Below are positions 17,194-27,059 of a DNA stretch of 64,000 bases, in pieces; position 1 is the first letter of the stretch; every line of letters begins with the position of its first letter. Under the pieces are notes generated by a model that searched no databases, was not told the DNA's origin, and saw nothing but the letters and a program-made list of their open reading frames with translations. The translations under genes were made by a program, and so were the position numbers. The stretch comes from JBCBDX01 sp038529265 (GTDB taxonomy: Bacteria > Pseudomonadota > Alphaproteobacteria > Rhizobiales > Rhizobiaceae), in NCBI GenBank assembly GCA_038529265.1, contig JBCBDX010000007.1:122550-186549 (forward strand), in the 5' to 3' direction.

Positions 17194-17955
17194 TTGCTAA
17201 ACCCAAATCCTTTCTCATCAGCTGATATGCCATCTCATGTCGCAATTATTATGGATGGCAATGGCCGTTGGGCTCAGGCACGTGGCATGCCTCGCACACT
17301 CGGACATAAGGCCGGTGTCGAAGCGGTTCGTCGCACGGTGAAGGCTGCACCGGAATACGGCATTAATCATCTGACACTCTACGCCTTTTCATCGGAAAAC
17401 TGGTCGAGACCACCAGCGGAAGTACGCGATTTGCTTGGGCTTTTGAGGCTCTATGTTCGTCGGGATCTTGCTGAATTGGTGGCCAATGGAGTGCGTATTC
17501 GCGTGATTGGTGATCGTTCTGGTCTCGCACCTGATATCATCTCACTGATTGAAACGGCAGAGAACCGAACGCGCGGCAACACGAGATTAAATTTGAATAT
17601 CGCTTTCAACTATGGATCGCGTGATGAAATTACCCGGGCAGTTGATGCACTAGTTCGCGAGCGCCTTTTGTCGCCCCATAACGATCAAAAAGTATCCATA
17701 ACGCAGGCTGACATTCATCGTCATTTAGATACGGCATCGATTCCAGACCCTGACCTGATCATCCGAACTTCTGGGGAGCAGCGTCTATCAAACTTTCTGT
17801 TGTGGCAGGCCGCTTATGCAGAATTTGTGTTTTGCGAGTGCCTTTGGCCGGATTTTGATTCGCAGGAACTTGGAGCGTGCCTCTTGGAATATACTCAGCG
17901 CGATAGGCGGTATGGCGGCGTAGCGTCAATTGTGGCGGGTGAAGCGGCGCAATGA
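17194..17955 (+). CDS. uppS: undecaprenyl diphosphate synthase
   Basis: A 253-residue cis-prenyltransferase that extends farnesyl-PP to the C55 lipid carrier used for peptidoglycan and LPS. Motif I HVAIIMDGNGRWA with the catalytic Asp, HLTLYAFSSENWSRP, and the C-terminal IIRTSGEQRLSNFLLWQ are intact. The start used is TTG 17194, giving an 11-residue leader before MPSHVA, as in relatives. ATG 17227 (MPSHVAI) is the alternative, and the ribosome site is weak for both. The stop overlaps the cdsA ATG by four bases. Confidence 0.96.
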   Translation: MLNPNPFSSADMPSHVAIIMDGNGRWAQARGMPRTLGHKAGVEAVRRTVKAAPEYGINHLTLYAFSSENWSRPPAEVRDLLGLLRLYVRRDLAELVANGVRIRVIGDRSGLAPDIISLIETAENRTRGNTRLNLNIAFNYGSRDEITRAVDALVRERLLSPHNDQKVSITQADIHRHLDTASIPDPDLIIRTSGEQRLSNFLLWQAAYAEFVFCECLWPDFDSQELGACLLEYTQRDRRYGGVASIVAGEAAQ

Positions 17956-18770
17956 GCGATTTACCTAAGCGCCTTGCATCTGCATTGGTGCTGGGAACTA
18001 TTTTTGCCGTCACCGCTTGGTTCGGCGGATTTGTATTCTTGGCAATTCTATGTCTGGCCAGCTGTGTGATCTGGTTTGAATGGTGCGGTATCCGCATGCC
18101 CCACATTGACGACAGGCTACTGCTTGCCGGAACTGTCTCCATTGTCCTGACGGGTCTTGTAATGTGGCTGACCAGCACTTGGGTAGTATGGCTGCTGGTG
18201 GGTTCAATCTTTTTGGTGTTTATTTTTTACACTTTGCAGTTGGGCCAGTCCAGCGCAATCAAAGGGTATGCATATGCTGCCACGCTACTGATCGCGGTAG
18301 GGCATTTGCGGGGTGCGGGCGAAGATTTATCGGGCTTTGTCGCGATTTGCTTTCTTTGTGCCGTGGTTTTTGCGACCGATATTGGTGCATACTTTATTGG
18401 ACGTTGGCTCGGTGGTCCGAAGCTCTTGCCGGCAGTGTCTCCCAACAAAACCATTTCTGGAGCTTCTGGCGGGCTATTGGCGGCCATAATTGCAGCTACC
18501 TCTACGTACGTGGGATTTGGTCTAGAGCCTGTTTGGGCTGCCGTTGCATTGGCACTGTTTCTTTCCGTGTTAGCTCAGCTTGGCGATTTGTATGAATCGT
18601 CTATGAAGCGAAACGCTGGCGTAAAAGATTCAGGGCAGGTGATTCCGGGGCATGGCGGGGTTATGGATAGAGTTGATGGCCTTCTTTTCGCCTCGTTTGG
18701 ATTGTGGTTTCCAAGTGTCGTCGCCGGAAATTGGTTTGTACCGGCAGATACGTTTTTTAAGATTGGGTGA
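17952..18770 (+). CDS. cdsA: phosphatidate cytidylyltransferase
   Basis: A 272-residue inner-membrane enzyme making CDP-diacylglycerol, precursor of all phospholipids. It has several membrane helices and the CDS signature near the C-terminus: SSMKRNAGVKDSG, then IPGHGGVMDRVDG with the paired Asp residues. Start is ATG inside the end of uppS (ATGA-type overlap). In some rhizobia (for example Brucella) dxr lies between cdsA and rseP; here it does not. Confidence 0.96.
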   Translation: MSDLPKRLASALVLGTIFAVTAWFGGFVFLAILCLASCVIWFEWCGIRMPHIDDRLLLAGTVSIVLTGLVMWLTSTWVVWLLVGSIFLVFIFYTLQLGQSSAIKGYAYAATLLIAVGHLRGAGEDLSGFVAICFLCAVVFATDIGAYFIGRWLGGPKLLPAVSPNKTISGASGGLLAAIIAATSTYVGFGLEPVWAAVALALFLSVLAQLGDLYESSMKRNAGVKDSGQVIPGHGGVMDRVDGLLFASFGLWFPSVVAGNWFVPADTFFKIG

Positions 18771-18818
18771 GTTGGTCCGCAGTCCTATATCGCGGATGCA
18801 ATATCAGTAGGTTTTTTG

Positions 18819-19961
18819 ATGGACTTCTCGACCATATTCTCCACCGAAGGGATTTTCCTCGGTTTCTTGCTCCCCTTCTTTTTTGTTCTGCTTGTAGTCG
18901 TGTTCATCCACGAACTCGGGCATTATCTGGTCGGCCGCTGGTGCGGCATTGGCGCGAAGGTTTTTTCCGTTGGTTTTGGCCCTGAAGTATTCGGGTTTAC
19001 TGATCGCAAAGGCACTAGATGGCGTTTGTCTGCAATACCTCTAGGCGGGTATGTCCGTTTTGTCGGGGATATGAATGCCGCGTCCACAAAGGCTGAGATG
19101 GATGAGGGCCTCTCAGAAGATGAGCGTGCACAGGCGTTTCACAACAAGAGCGTCTGGAGGCGTGCTGCGACCGTTGTTGCCGGACCTGCTGCAAATTTCG
19201 TTTTGGCAATTGTAATTTTCACCCTGATTTTTTCTATCTGGGGTCGTTCCATTGCTGATCCGGTCGTCAGTCAGGTCAGCGATGGAAGCGCTGCACAAGA
19301 GGCAGGTTTATTGCCTGGCGATGTATTTATTTCACTGGACGGCAACCCAGTCGACACGTTTTCAGACGTGCAACGCTATGTTGGGCCGCGTGCTGATACA
19401 CCCATTACAATGGTTGTGAAACGTGAAGACCAACAGATTGAAATTTTTATCACGCCAGCGAGGCTGGAGATCGAAGACAGATTTGGGAACAAAATGGAGC
19501 AGGGTGTGATTGGTGTGTCAGCGGACCGCGAGGATGCCAGCTTTCGTACCAAGACATATGCTCCTGTCGATGCGTTTACCGAGGCGTTCCGCGAGACCGG
19601 TTATATCATCAGCCGGACCGGGGGGTACCTTGCTGGTGTTGTTGTCGGCCGGGAGAGAGCTGATCAAATCGGGGGTCCAATTCGGGTCGCGCAAATTTCC
19701 GGTCAGGTGGCAACTTTGGGCTGGCTAGCGCTTATCAATCTGGTCGCCGTTCTCTCCATTTCGATTGGACTTTTGAACCTGTTACCTGTGCCAGTTTTGG
19801 ACGGTGGTCATCTGATGTTTTATGCTGCTGAAGCCCTGAGGGGGCGTCCAATGTCCGAAAATGCGCAGGAAATGGCTTATCGTGTTGGTTTTGCATTGAT
19901 TCTCGGATTGATGGTTTTTGCCACTTGGAATGACATATCCATCGTCTTTGCACCCGACTAA
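18819..19961 (+). CDS. rseP: RseP/MmpA-type site-2 intramembrane metalloprotease
   Basis: A 380-residue inner-membrane zinc protease that makes the second cut in transmembrane signalling proteins (anti-sigma factors, signal-peptide remnants). The HELGH zinc motif is at residues 31-35 in the first helix. A PDZ domain is recognisable around VSDGSAAQEAGLLPGDVF. The third metal ligand lies in LPVPVLDGGHLMFYAAEALRG near residue 327. Only one clear PDZ domain is seen, against two in E. coli RseP. ATG 18819 follows AGTAGG; the TTG directly before it is not needed. Confidence 0.95.
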   Translation: MDFSTIFSTEGIFLGFLLPFFFVLLVVVFIHELGHYLVGRWCGIGAKVFSVGFGPEVFGFTDRKGTRWRLSAIPLGGYVRFVGDMNAASTKAEMDEGLSEDERAQAFHNKSVWRRAATVVAGPAANFVLAIVIFTLIFSIWGRSIADPVVSQVSDGSAAQEAGLLPGDVFISLDGNPVDTFSDVQRYVGPRADTPITMVVKREDQQIEIFITPARLEIEDRFGNKMEQGVIGVSADREDASFRTKTYAPVDAFTEAFRETGYIISRTGGYLAGVVVGRERADQIGGPIRVAQISGQVATLGWLALINLVAVLSISIGLLNLLPVPVLDGGHLMFYAAEALRGRPMSENAQEMAYRVGFALILGLMVFATWNDISIVFAPD

Positions 19962-20146
19962 TTGAAACTTATTCAGATTTGGTTCACCATGAATCCATGC
20001 TTGCAGTTGCGAAAACGACACGAAAGCCAAGAACGTAAACGGTTTTTAACCCTGACGCTTGCGTGTGGGTGCAAAGACTGCAATAGGAAAGCTGAGAGTC
20101 GGACCGGTGCAAATTGGCCGGTGGGTTTCATTGGGGATTTATCCGC

Positions 20147-22519
20147 ATGATGGCGGCAAAGATAATGATAAGAGCGCTTTCATTTACCGCATTGACGGCG
20201 CTACCGCTTGCAGGCGCAACAAGTGTTGCAATGGTTTCGTCCACTGTGGTTGCCCAGGCCGCAGTTGTGACAAGCTTAGTTGTTCGCGGTAACCAGCGTG
20301 TTGGCAACCAAACGATTGCAGATTTCGTAGGCTATCGCAGTGGTGCCAATTTTACGCCATCGGTCGTTGACGATGCTGTCAAAGCTCTTTTCCGCACTGG
20401 ACTATTTTCTGATGCATCCGTGCGCGTTTCGGGCGGAACCTTGATTGTTGAAGTTTCTGAATTTGGAATTGTCAATCAAGTGCTGTTCCAGGGTAACAGA
20501 CGCCTGAAGGATGATCGTCTAGCACAAGTTGTACGTTTATCGCCAAGAGAGCGCTTTGAACAGAATACGCTCGATGAGGACGTGATCGCGATTGAGGAAG
20601 CCTACAGCCGTACAGGCCGCGCTGATGTCGTGGTGACAGCGAATGTCGTGGACCTTGGAGAAAACCGGGTCAACGTTATCTTCAATGTTGAAGAGGGCGG
20701 TAGAACTCGCATCGCGCAGATAAACTTCCTCGGCAACAACGCATTTAGTGATCGTCGGCTGCAGGGCGTTTTATCCATCAAGCGTTCAAACCTCCTCTCC
20801 TGGATCTCGCGCAATGATGTCTTTGATGATCAAAGGCTCGCCGCGGACATGGAACAGCTCCGCCGTTTCTACTTTAACCGTGGGTACGCTGATTTCCGCG
20901 TGATTTCTTCTGAAGGCGGCGTAGATCCCGATAGCGGCGCCATCGTCATCAACATTGAAGTTGATGAGGGCGAAAAATACACCTTTGGCGCAATCGAAGT
21001 GGACAGTACGGTTCCCGGCTTCGATCAGGCCGCTCTCACGTCAACTATTCGTACACGAAGTGGCAATGTGTATAGTGCTGAGCAAGTTGAGGACACGCTC
21101 ATTGCCATGTCAGAACGCTTGGCAAGCAATGGCTTCCCATTTGCAGAGGTTACGCCAGTCGGCAATCGAAATTTCGAGACACGTGCCATCGACGTCACCT
21201 ATGTCGTCGATCAGGGCCAACGTGCTTTCATCGAGCGTATTGAAATTACCGGCAACACGCAGACGCGCGACTATGTTATCCGTCGTGAGTTTGATGTCGC
21301 TGAAGGTGACGCTTTCAATCAGTTCCTCGTTCGTCGAGCACAACGTCGCTTGGAGGCGCTCGATTTCTTTGAGCGCGTACAGATTTCTACGCGCCAAGGC
21401 TCATCACCTGATCGCGTTGTTATCGTCGTCAATGCCGTTGACAAGCCGACTGGTGAAATTGGTGGTGCCGTTGGTTACGCTACGGGCTCATCGACGGCAG
21501 CCGCAGGCATCAATTTTGAAGCTTCAGTTGTCCAGCGCAACTTCCAAGGTCGCGGGCAACGACTGGCCTTGTCTGGCGGCGGTGGCGTGGACACGCGCAC
21601 TTACAATCTGTCGTTTACAGAGCCTTACTTCCTTGGCTACCGCATGTCGGCGCGCTTTGATGTTTTCCAGCGTCGCAATGAATTAGATGACCAAGATTAT
21701 AACGTTGTTACAACTGGCGGCTCCGTTTCTTTCGGGTTGCCATTAAATGATAATTTGACGGCAACAGCGGGCTATTCGTACGTTCAGGAAGACTATTCGC
21801 TTCAAAGTGACGGTCAAGTATGTGAAGACGGAGTAGTTGAAAGCGATTGCGCGCCCGAAGCGGTTGCAGAACAATTCGGCGATCCGCGCGTGAAATCTTC
21901 GGTCAACTACGGCCTGACTTATAATACTATCGACAATCGTAGCGATCCGCGGAATGGCGTTTTTGTACGACTGAACCAAGAAATCGCTGGTTTGGGAGGC
22001 GATGCCCGCTTTATTCAGACGACGGCGGACGCAAGCTACTACAAAACCCTCTCAGAAGAGGCTGAACTGGTTGGCTTGGTGCGCGTAGGTGCAGGTAACG
22101 TCACCGGTCTGGGTAGCGATGGCGTCTCAGAATTGGATAACTTCAAGCTAGGCCCCAACCGTATTCGAGGTTTCTCGTTTAACGGTATTGGCCCGGTCAG
22201 CGAAGAAACGCTCGATCAGATCGGCGGCACTACTTATTTCAATGCAACGGCCGAGATGCAATTCCCGCTTCCGGCATTGCCACGTGATCTCGGCTTCAAA
22301 GGTGCTCTATTTGCCGATGCTGCAACGCTGTTTGGTAAAGCGCCAGGCACAGAAATCGTTGAGGGCACAGATGATATCAATTGGCGTGCTTCAGCTGGTG
22401 TGAGCCTGATTTGGCAATCTCCATTTGCGCCGCTTCGCCTCGACTATGCGTTTCCTCTGATGAAAGAAGAAACGGATAACGAACAACGCTTCAGCTTCTC
22501 TGTTTCAAGCGCGTTCTAA
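20147..22519 (+). CDS. bamA: BamA, outer-membrane beta-barrel assembly factor
   Basis: A roughly 790-residue Omp85 protein that folds barrels into the outer membrane. A signal peptide (about residues 1-38, ending near VAQA) precedes five POTRA repeats: VVTSLVVRGNQRVGNQTI, VNQVLFQGNRRLKDDRL, IAQINFLGNNAFSDRRL, KYTFGAIEVDSTVPG and IERIEITGNTQTRDYVIRREF. The C-terminal barrel holds the Omp85 motif KLGPNRIRGFSFNGIGP and ends with Phe (SSAF), the usual barrel signal. ATG 20147 (or 20150) follows GGGG at 10 bases; an upstream TTG lacks a ribosome site. The 185-base leader contains a CCGG-rich hairpin near 20104-20122. Confidence 0.97.
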   Translation: MMAAKIMIRALSFTALTALPLAGATSVAMVSSTVVAQAAVVTSLVVRGNQRVGNQTIADFVGYRSGANFTPSVVDDAVKALFRTGLFSDASVRVSGGTLIVEVSEFGIVNQVLFQGNRRLKDDRLAQVVRLSPRERFEQNTLDEDVIAIEEAYSRTGRADVVVTANVVDLGENRVNVIFNVEEGGRTRIAQINFLGNNAFSDRRLQGVLSIKRSNLLSWISRNDVFDDQRLAADMEQLRRFYFNRGYADFRVISSEGGVDPDSGAIVINIEVDEGEKYTFGAIEVDSTVPGFDQAALTSTIRTRSGNVYSAEQVEDTLIAMSERLASNGFPFAEVTPVGNRNFETRAIDVTYVVDQGQRAFIERIEITGNTQTRDYVIRREFDVAEGDAFNQFLVRRAQRRLEALDFFERVQISTRQGSSPDRVVIVVNAVDKPTGEIGGAVGYATGSSTAAAGINFEASVVQRNFQGRGQRLALSGGGGVDTRTYNLSFTEPYFLGYRMSARFDVFQRRNELDDQDYNVVTTGGSVSFGLPLNDNLTATAGYSYVQEDYSLQSDGQVCEDGVVESDCAPEAVAEQFGDPRVKSSVNYGLTYNTIDNRSDPRNGVFVRLNQEIAGLGGDARFIQTTADASYYKTLSEEAELVGLVRVGAGNVTGLGSDGVSELDNFKLGPNRIRGFSFNGIGPVSEETLDQIGGTTYFNATAEMQFPLPALPRDLGFKGALFADAATLFGKAPGTEIVEGTDDINWRASAGVSLIWQSPFAPLRLDYAFPLMKEETDNEQRFSFSVSSAF

Positions 22520-22577
22520 AGCTTATCAGATCGGCATATGGCGTTTGCGCCGGTGTAACGGGTTCGGGAGTTGATGC

Positions 22578-23648
22578 TTGCCAGTCGATTTCAACTTTCA
22601 CGCGCCCGTCGAAAAGCTGACACTCGGGGAATTAGCAAGAGCCGGAAGCTTTCAGGTGCCCGGCACTCTCGATGGCAAGTTTGAAGTTTCTGGCATTTGC
22701 CAGGCGGACGAGCCAATCAGAGGCGGCTTTGCATTCATCGAGCGCGTTAAGCCTAGCATTGCAAAAGGGCTCAGCGCATGCGGCGCAGTTTTGTGTACCG
22801 CTACTGATCTGCAAAAACTGATCGAGCTTGATGTGCCAGCCATTGCCGTGGACAACCCGCGTGCAGCCTTTCAAGACGTTTTGACCGCTTTTTTCCCTGA
22901 GAGCTTGGGTATTTGTCCGGTATTTGATGATGAAGCGGGCGGTGTGTTCCAGTTGGATAATGGTGCTCGTATTTCAAAGACTGCAAACATTGAACCTGAT
23001 GTTCAGATTGGCGCATTTGCGGTTATCGGCGATGATGCCGAAGTTGGAAGTGGCACCAAAATTGGGCCACACACGGTTGTCGCGCGGCGATGCAAAATAG
23101 GCCGGGACTGTGATATCGGCGACAACGTATCTATACAATACGCGCTGATTGGCGACGGTGTGGTCTTGGCCTCCGGCGTTCGTATCGGTCAGGAAGGTTT
23201 CGGTTTCGTACCGCGTCATGACGGCCTGAGAAAAATGCCTCAACTCGGACGAGTTATCCTGCAGGATCACGTTGAAATTGGCGCCAACACAACAGTGGAT
23301 CGCGGAGCACTGAGCGACACCTCTATCGGACAAGGCACAAAGATCGATAATCTCGTTCAGATTGGTCACAATGTACAGATTGGTGTCTCGACCGTGATTG
23401 CCGGGCATGCTGGTCTATCAGGCTCAGTCAAAGTCGGTAGTTTTTGCATGCTTGGTGGCCGCGTCGGCATTGCGGATCATTTGACAATTGGTGATAGAGT
23501 TCAGATTGCAGGTACGTCGAATGTGATGAATGATATCCCTGCGGGCGAACGATGGGGAGGTAGCCCCGCTGTGCCAATGCAAGAGGCTTTCCGCCAATAT
23601 GCGGCGTTGCGCAAGTTGACAGCCTCCTACAGGAAGAAAGACAAGTAA
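22578..23648 (+). CDS. lpxD: LpxD, UDP-3-O-acylglucosamine N-acyltransferase
   Basis: A 356-residue enzyme of lipid A synthesis that adds the second 3-hydroxyacyl chain (N-linked). An N-terminal uridine-binding domain (about 1-110) is followed by left-handed beta-helix hexapeptide repeats (DVQIGAFAVIGDDAEVGSG...). The catalytic His is in IGHNVQIG-type repeats. The start is TTG at 22578: GGGAG lies 7 bases upstream and no in-frame ATG gives the conserved N-terminus. It runs into fabZ after 14 bases. Confidence 0.96.
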   Translation: MPVDFNFHAPVEKLTLGELARAGSFQVPGTLDGKFEVSGICQADEPIRGGFAFIERVKPSIAKGLSACGAVLCTATDLQKLIELDVPAIAVDNPRAAFQDVLTAFFPESLGICPVFDDEAGGVFQLDNGARISKTANIEPDVQIGAFAVIGDDAEVGSGTKIGPHTVVARRCKIGRDCDIGDNVSIQYALIGDGVVLASGVRIGQEGFGFVPRHDGLRKMPQLGRVILQDHVEIGANTTVDRGALSDTSIGQGTKIDNLVQIGHNVQIGVSTVIAGHAGLSGSVKVGSFCMLGGRVGIADHLTIGDRVQIAGTSNVMNDIPAGERWGGSPAVPMQEAFRQYAALRKLTASYRKKDK

Positions 23649-23662
23649 GATCGGAGCGTTAC

Positions 23663-24133
23663 ATGGTCAGTGAGAATGCCAACTTGGAGGTCGCAGAGCT
23701 TCAAGAGATATTGCGGCTGCTTCCGCATCGCTATCCGCTTCTACTCGTCGATAAAATTGTCGAAATTGACCGAGATATCAGCGCAGTTGGCGTGAAGAAC
23801 GTAACGTTCAATGAGCCGCATTTTCAGGGCCATTTCCCAGGAGAGCCAATAATGCCGGGCGTGCTTATCATTGAAGGTATGGCGCAGACGGCAGGTGCAA
23901 TTGCAATCCGTAACGCCGGCGCAGACAAGCCGAGTCTTGTTTACTTCATGACAATCGACAAAGCGAAGTTTCGCAAGCCCGTCGTGCCGGGAGATGTGCT
24001 CGAGTATCATGTGAAGCAGGTCAAGCAGCGGAAAACAATTTTCAAATTTGACTGCGTTGCCATGGTCGCTGGAGAAAAGGTGGCCGAGGCTGAGGTCCAA
24101 GCAATGGTTTCACCTGAAGAGGTGGCAGCATGA
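23663..24133 (+). CDS. fabZ: FabZ, 3-hydroxyacyl-ACP dehydratase
   Basis: A 156-residue hot-dog fold dehydratase of fatty-acid elongation. The active-site helix PHFQGHFPGEPIMPGVLIIEGMAQ carries the catalytic His and Glu. LLPHRYPLLLVDKI at the start of the fold and KFRKPVVPGDVL are conserved. The TGA overlaps lpxA (ATGA), coupling hydroxyacyl-ACP use in lipid A to fatty-acid synthesis. Confidence 0.98.
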   Translation: MVSENANLEVAELQEILRLLPHRYPLLLVDKIVEIDRDISAVGVKNVTFNEPHFQGHFPGEPIMPGVLIIEGMAQTAGAIAIRNAGADKPSLVYFMTIDKAKFRKPVVPGDVLEYHVKQVKQRKTIFKFDCVAMVAGEKVAEAEVQAMVSPEEVAA

Positions 24134-25002
24134 GTGGCGCGCACTCACTTGAGGCGCAAGTGCCTGAGACCTTCATACACCCGAGCGCAATCGTGGAAAG
24201 TGGCGCGCAGCTGGGACCCGGTGTTAAAATTGGACCGTTCTGCCACATTGGGCCGCAAGTGATTTTAGGCGATGGCGTGGAACTCATGGCCCATGTCGTT
24301 ATATCCGGACGTACAAAACTAGGTGCCGGCTGTCGCGTCTATCCACACGCCGTTCTGGGCGGTGATCCTCAGCATGTCGGTTACAAGGGTGAAGACACGG
24401 GACTTTTCATTGGCAAGGAAACGGTCATCCGCGAAGGCGTTACGATGAACCGGGGCATGCCTAATGCTCGGGAAGACACACGTGTCGGTGATAATTGTAT
24501 GTTTCTTGCCTATTCGCATGTCGCGCACGACTGCGTGATTGGTGACAACGTTCTGTTTGCCAATAACGTTATGATCGGTGGACATTGCACGATTGGCGAC
24601 CGCGTAATCATGGGCGGTGGTGCCGCCTTGCACCAATTCTGCCGCGTTGGACATCATGCCTTCATTGGTGGCATGGCGGGCGTCGAATTCGATGTAATTC
24701 CCTATGGTATGGCGCTGGGGGGCAGAGCGCACCTAGGTGGCTTGAACATTATCGGGATGAAGCGCTCCGGTTTGCCGCGATCCGAAATTCATGCTTTGCG
24801 CCATGGCGTGAAACGGCTTTTCAGCACCGGCAACGGAAAAACACTACGCGATAATGCTAATGATTTCATGGCAGAAGCAGATACCACGGAAAGCATGAAG
24901 GACATTGCGCGCTTCATACTTTCAGACAGCAAGCGCAAGTTTATAACGCCACGTGATCGCGGTGTTTTGGCAACTGGCAGTGAAAGCGGCGACGAGGCAT
25001 AG
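24130..25002 (+). CDS. lpxA: LpxA, UDP-N-acetylglucosamine acyltransferase
   Basis: A 290-residue first enzyme of lipid A synthesis. It has hexapeptide repeats of the left-handed beta helix (PSAIVESGAQLGPGVKIGPF...), the catalytic His in YSHVAHDCVIG, and the MGGGAALHQFCRVG and GLPRSEIHALR blocks of the C-terminal helical part. It is longer than E. coli LpxA (262), as in rhizobia. Overlaps fabZ by four bases. Confidence 0.98.
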   Translation: MSGAHSLEAQVPETFIHPSAIVESGAQLGPGVKIGPFCHIGPQVILGDGVELMAHVVISGRTKLGAGCRVYPHAVLGGDPQHVGYKGEDTGLFIGKETVIREGVTMNRGMPNAREDTRVGDNCMFLAYSHVAHDCVIGDNVLFANNVMIGGHCTIGDRVIMGGGAALHQFCRVGHHAFIGGMAGVEFDVIPYGMALGGRAHLGGLNIIGMKRSGLPRSEIHALRHGVKRLFSTGNGKTLRDNANDFMAEADTTESMKDIARFILSDSKRKFITPRDRGVLATGSESGDEA

Positions 25003-25006
25003 TTTG

Positions 25007-25894
25007 ATGGGTGAGGGCGCTGGGAAACCTCCTGGGCGCATTGGCCTGATAGCCGGCAATGGCGCGTTGCCGCTTCTCGTTGCCAAAACTCTCGAGTTCG
25101 ACGGTATACGTCCCTTCGTGGTTGGTATCGAAGGCGAGTATGACCCGCAATTAGAAACCTATGAATTCGTATCAGCATATACAGGTCACCCTGGCCGGGT
25201 AGTATCGGCTTTAAAGAAGGCCAAGGTAACTGATGTCGTCATGGTTGGTGGGGTTCGTGGGCGTCCTCAGCTCCATCGTTTCATCCCGGATTGGACAACC
25301 CTTAAGTTTGCAGCTCGGCTGATCCCGAGACTACGTGCAGGTGACGACGCACTTTTGCGCGGTGTCATCAGCATCATAGAGGATGTTGGCATAAGAGTGC
25401 GTGGTGTTCATGAAATTGTACCTCAATTGTTAGCGCCCGCTGACCATCTAGCTGGGCCTAAACTGGATCAAGCAACAACCCACTCTATGCAAACCGCTGT
25501 AGCTGGCGCATTGGCTCTTGGAAACCTCGACGCGGGACAAGCTGCGGTCGCAATACGACGACGTTTGGTTGCATTGGAAGGTGCGGAAGGCACTGACATG
25601 ATGCTTGAGCGTGTTGCAGAACTCAGAGAGGTTGGACGCTTGTTGCCCAACCGGAGTGGGGCATTGGTGAAGATTGCCAAGCCGGGCCAGGACATGCGTG
25701 CCGATTTGCCAACGATTGGGCCTGACACGATAAGGAAGGCGGCGGCTGCAAAACTCAAAGCTGTTGCAGTTCACGCAGGGCGTGCTCTCATCGCTGACTT
25801 GGCGGACACAAAGGCACTGGCCGATGAACACAAGATCTCGCTTTTAGGCATCGAACCTGAACGTTTCGTGGAAAAACACCATGAGCAAAGGTAA
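25007..25894 (+). CDS. lpxI: LpxI, UDP-2,3-diacylglucosamine pyrophosphatase (DUF1009)
   Basis: A 295-residue enzyme that hydrolyses UDP-2,3-diacylglucosamine to lipid X in alphaproteobacteria, replacing LpxH. IGLIAGNGALPLLVA, VVMVGGVRGRP and the C-terminal TIGPDTIRKAAAAKLKAVAVHAGRALI fit the family. ATG 25007 was chosen; a frame start at 24953 lies inside lpxA. It overlaps lpxB by 14 bases, and no lpxH is in the window. Confidence 0.95.
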   Translation: MGEGAGKPPGRIGLIAGNGALPLLVAKTLEFDGIRPFVVGIEGEYDPQLETYEFVSAYTGHPGRVVSALKKAKVTDVVMVGGVRGRPQLHRFIPDWTTLKFAARLIPRLRAGDDALLRGVISIIEDVGIRVRGVHEIVPQLLAPADHLAGPKLDQATTHSMQTAVAGALALGNLDAGQAAVAIRRRLVALEGAEGTDMMLERVAELREVGRLLPNRSGALVKIAKPGQDMRADLPTIGPDTIRKAAAAKLKAVAVHAGRALIADLADTKALADEHKISLLGIEPERFVEKHHEQR

Positions 25895-27059
25895 GCCAAT
25901 TCATATTGGGGTAATTGCTGGCGAAACGTCCGGTCAGCTACTTGCTGCCGATGTCATTCGACATCTAAAAAATACTGTCCATGGCGACGTCGAACTGACG
26001 GGTGTTGGTGGCGGGGAACTTGTAGACTTTGGGCTAAAGAGTTTTTTTGACCCAGAAGATATTGCATTGACCGGCGTCACATCCGTTGTTGGCCAATTGC
26101 CAAAACTTCTGTCACACTTGAACAAAGCAGCCACTGCTTTCATCAAAAACCCTCCTGATCTCTTGCTACTCGTTGATAGCCCTGACTTTTCAAGTCGCGT
26201 GGCAAAGCGGGTGAAAAAACAGCACCCCAATATGCCAATAGCCAAGTATGTCGCACCGACAGTGTGGGCTTGGCGTCCGGAGCGGGCAAAGAAGATGGTT
26301 GGCACGTATGACCATGTGTTTGCACTTTTTCCGTTTGAGCCAGAAGTTATGCGGCAGTTGGAGGGGCCTCCTGCCACATATGTAGGCCATCGATTGCTGC
26401 ACGATGAAGCGTTGATGGCCGTAGCCCAATCGAAGTCCCCAAAGACCACTTCGCATCAGGAGCTCAATTTGGTTTTCCTGCCGGGATCGCGCCGTTCGGA
26501 GATCAAATCGCTCATGCCTGATATGGGTAGGGTCATACAGGTGCTCGAGACCAGAGGGTGCAGCTTTTCCATCACAATACCAGCGGTGGAACGGCACCTC
26601 GGTTTGATCGAAAAGGGTATAAAAGCGTGGAGCGTCAAAACTGTGCCAAACGTCGTAACGGGCCGTACAAGCCAGTTGGAGGCGTTTCGTATGGCGGACG
26701 CGGCTTTGGCCGCTTCTGGCACAGTTTTACTGGAGTTGGCGTTAGCTCAGGTTCCTGCGCTGAGTATCTATCGTGTCGATCTGTTGATGAAACCGTTCGT
26801 TTCAATGATCAAAGCTTGGTCGGCGGCCCTTCCGAATGTGATTGCTGATCGCGTTGTCATCTCGGAGTACTACGACCATCTTATCAATCCCGGGCTGTTG
26901 GCTCGGCAGCTTGAAGAGATTGCCCTGCCTGACGGCACCAAACGCCGGGCAATTATGGAAGGCTATGAGACGGTCCTGTCAAACATGGCATTAGATCGTC
27001 CGCCGCACGAAGCGGTCACAGAAGTTCTTCTTGATATGCTGGAAGGTGCGCAGAAATAA
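25881..27059 (+). CDS. lpxB: LpxB, lipid A disaccharide synthase
   Basis: A 392-residue GT19 glycosyltransferase that joins lipid X and UDP-diacylglucosamine. IGVIAGETSGQLLAADVI, LLLVDSPDFSSRVAKRV, YVAPTVWAWRPERAKKM, FLPGSRRSEI and the C-terminal ALAASGTVLLELAL block are conserved. It is the last gene of the lipid A run; the hairpin just after it works better as a terminator for gltA on the other strand. Confidence 0.97.
   Translation: MSKGKPIHIGVIAGETSGQLLAADVIRHLKNTVHGDVELTGVGGGELVDFGLKSFFDPEDIALTGVTSVVGQLPKLLSHLNKAATAFIKNPPDLLLLVDSPDFSSRVAKRVKKQHPNMPIAKYVAPTVWAWRPERAKKMVGTYDHVFALFPFEPEVMRQLEGPPATYVGHRLLHDEALMAVAQSKSPKTTSHQELNLVFLPGSRRSEIKSLMPDMGRVIQVLETRGCSFSITIPAVERHLGLIEKGIKAWSVKTVPNVVTGRTSQLEAFRMADAALAASGTVLLELALAQVPALSIYRVDLLMKPFVSMIKAWSAALPNVIADRVVISEYYDHLINPGLLARQLEEIALPDGTKRRAIMEGYETVLSNMALDRPPHEAVTEVLLDMLEGAQK

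Noticed and set aside
20955..21686. 243-codon plus-strand open frame inside bamA
   Set aside because: Out of frame with the POTRA and barrel motifs; low-complexity Ser/Arg/Leu composition typical of a shadow frame.
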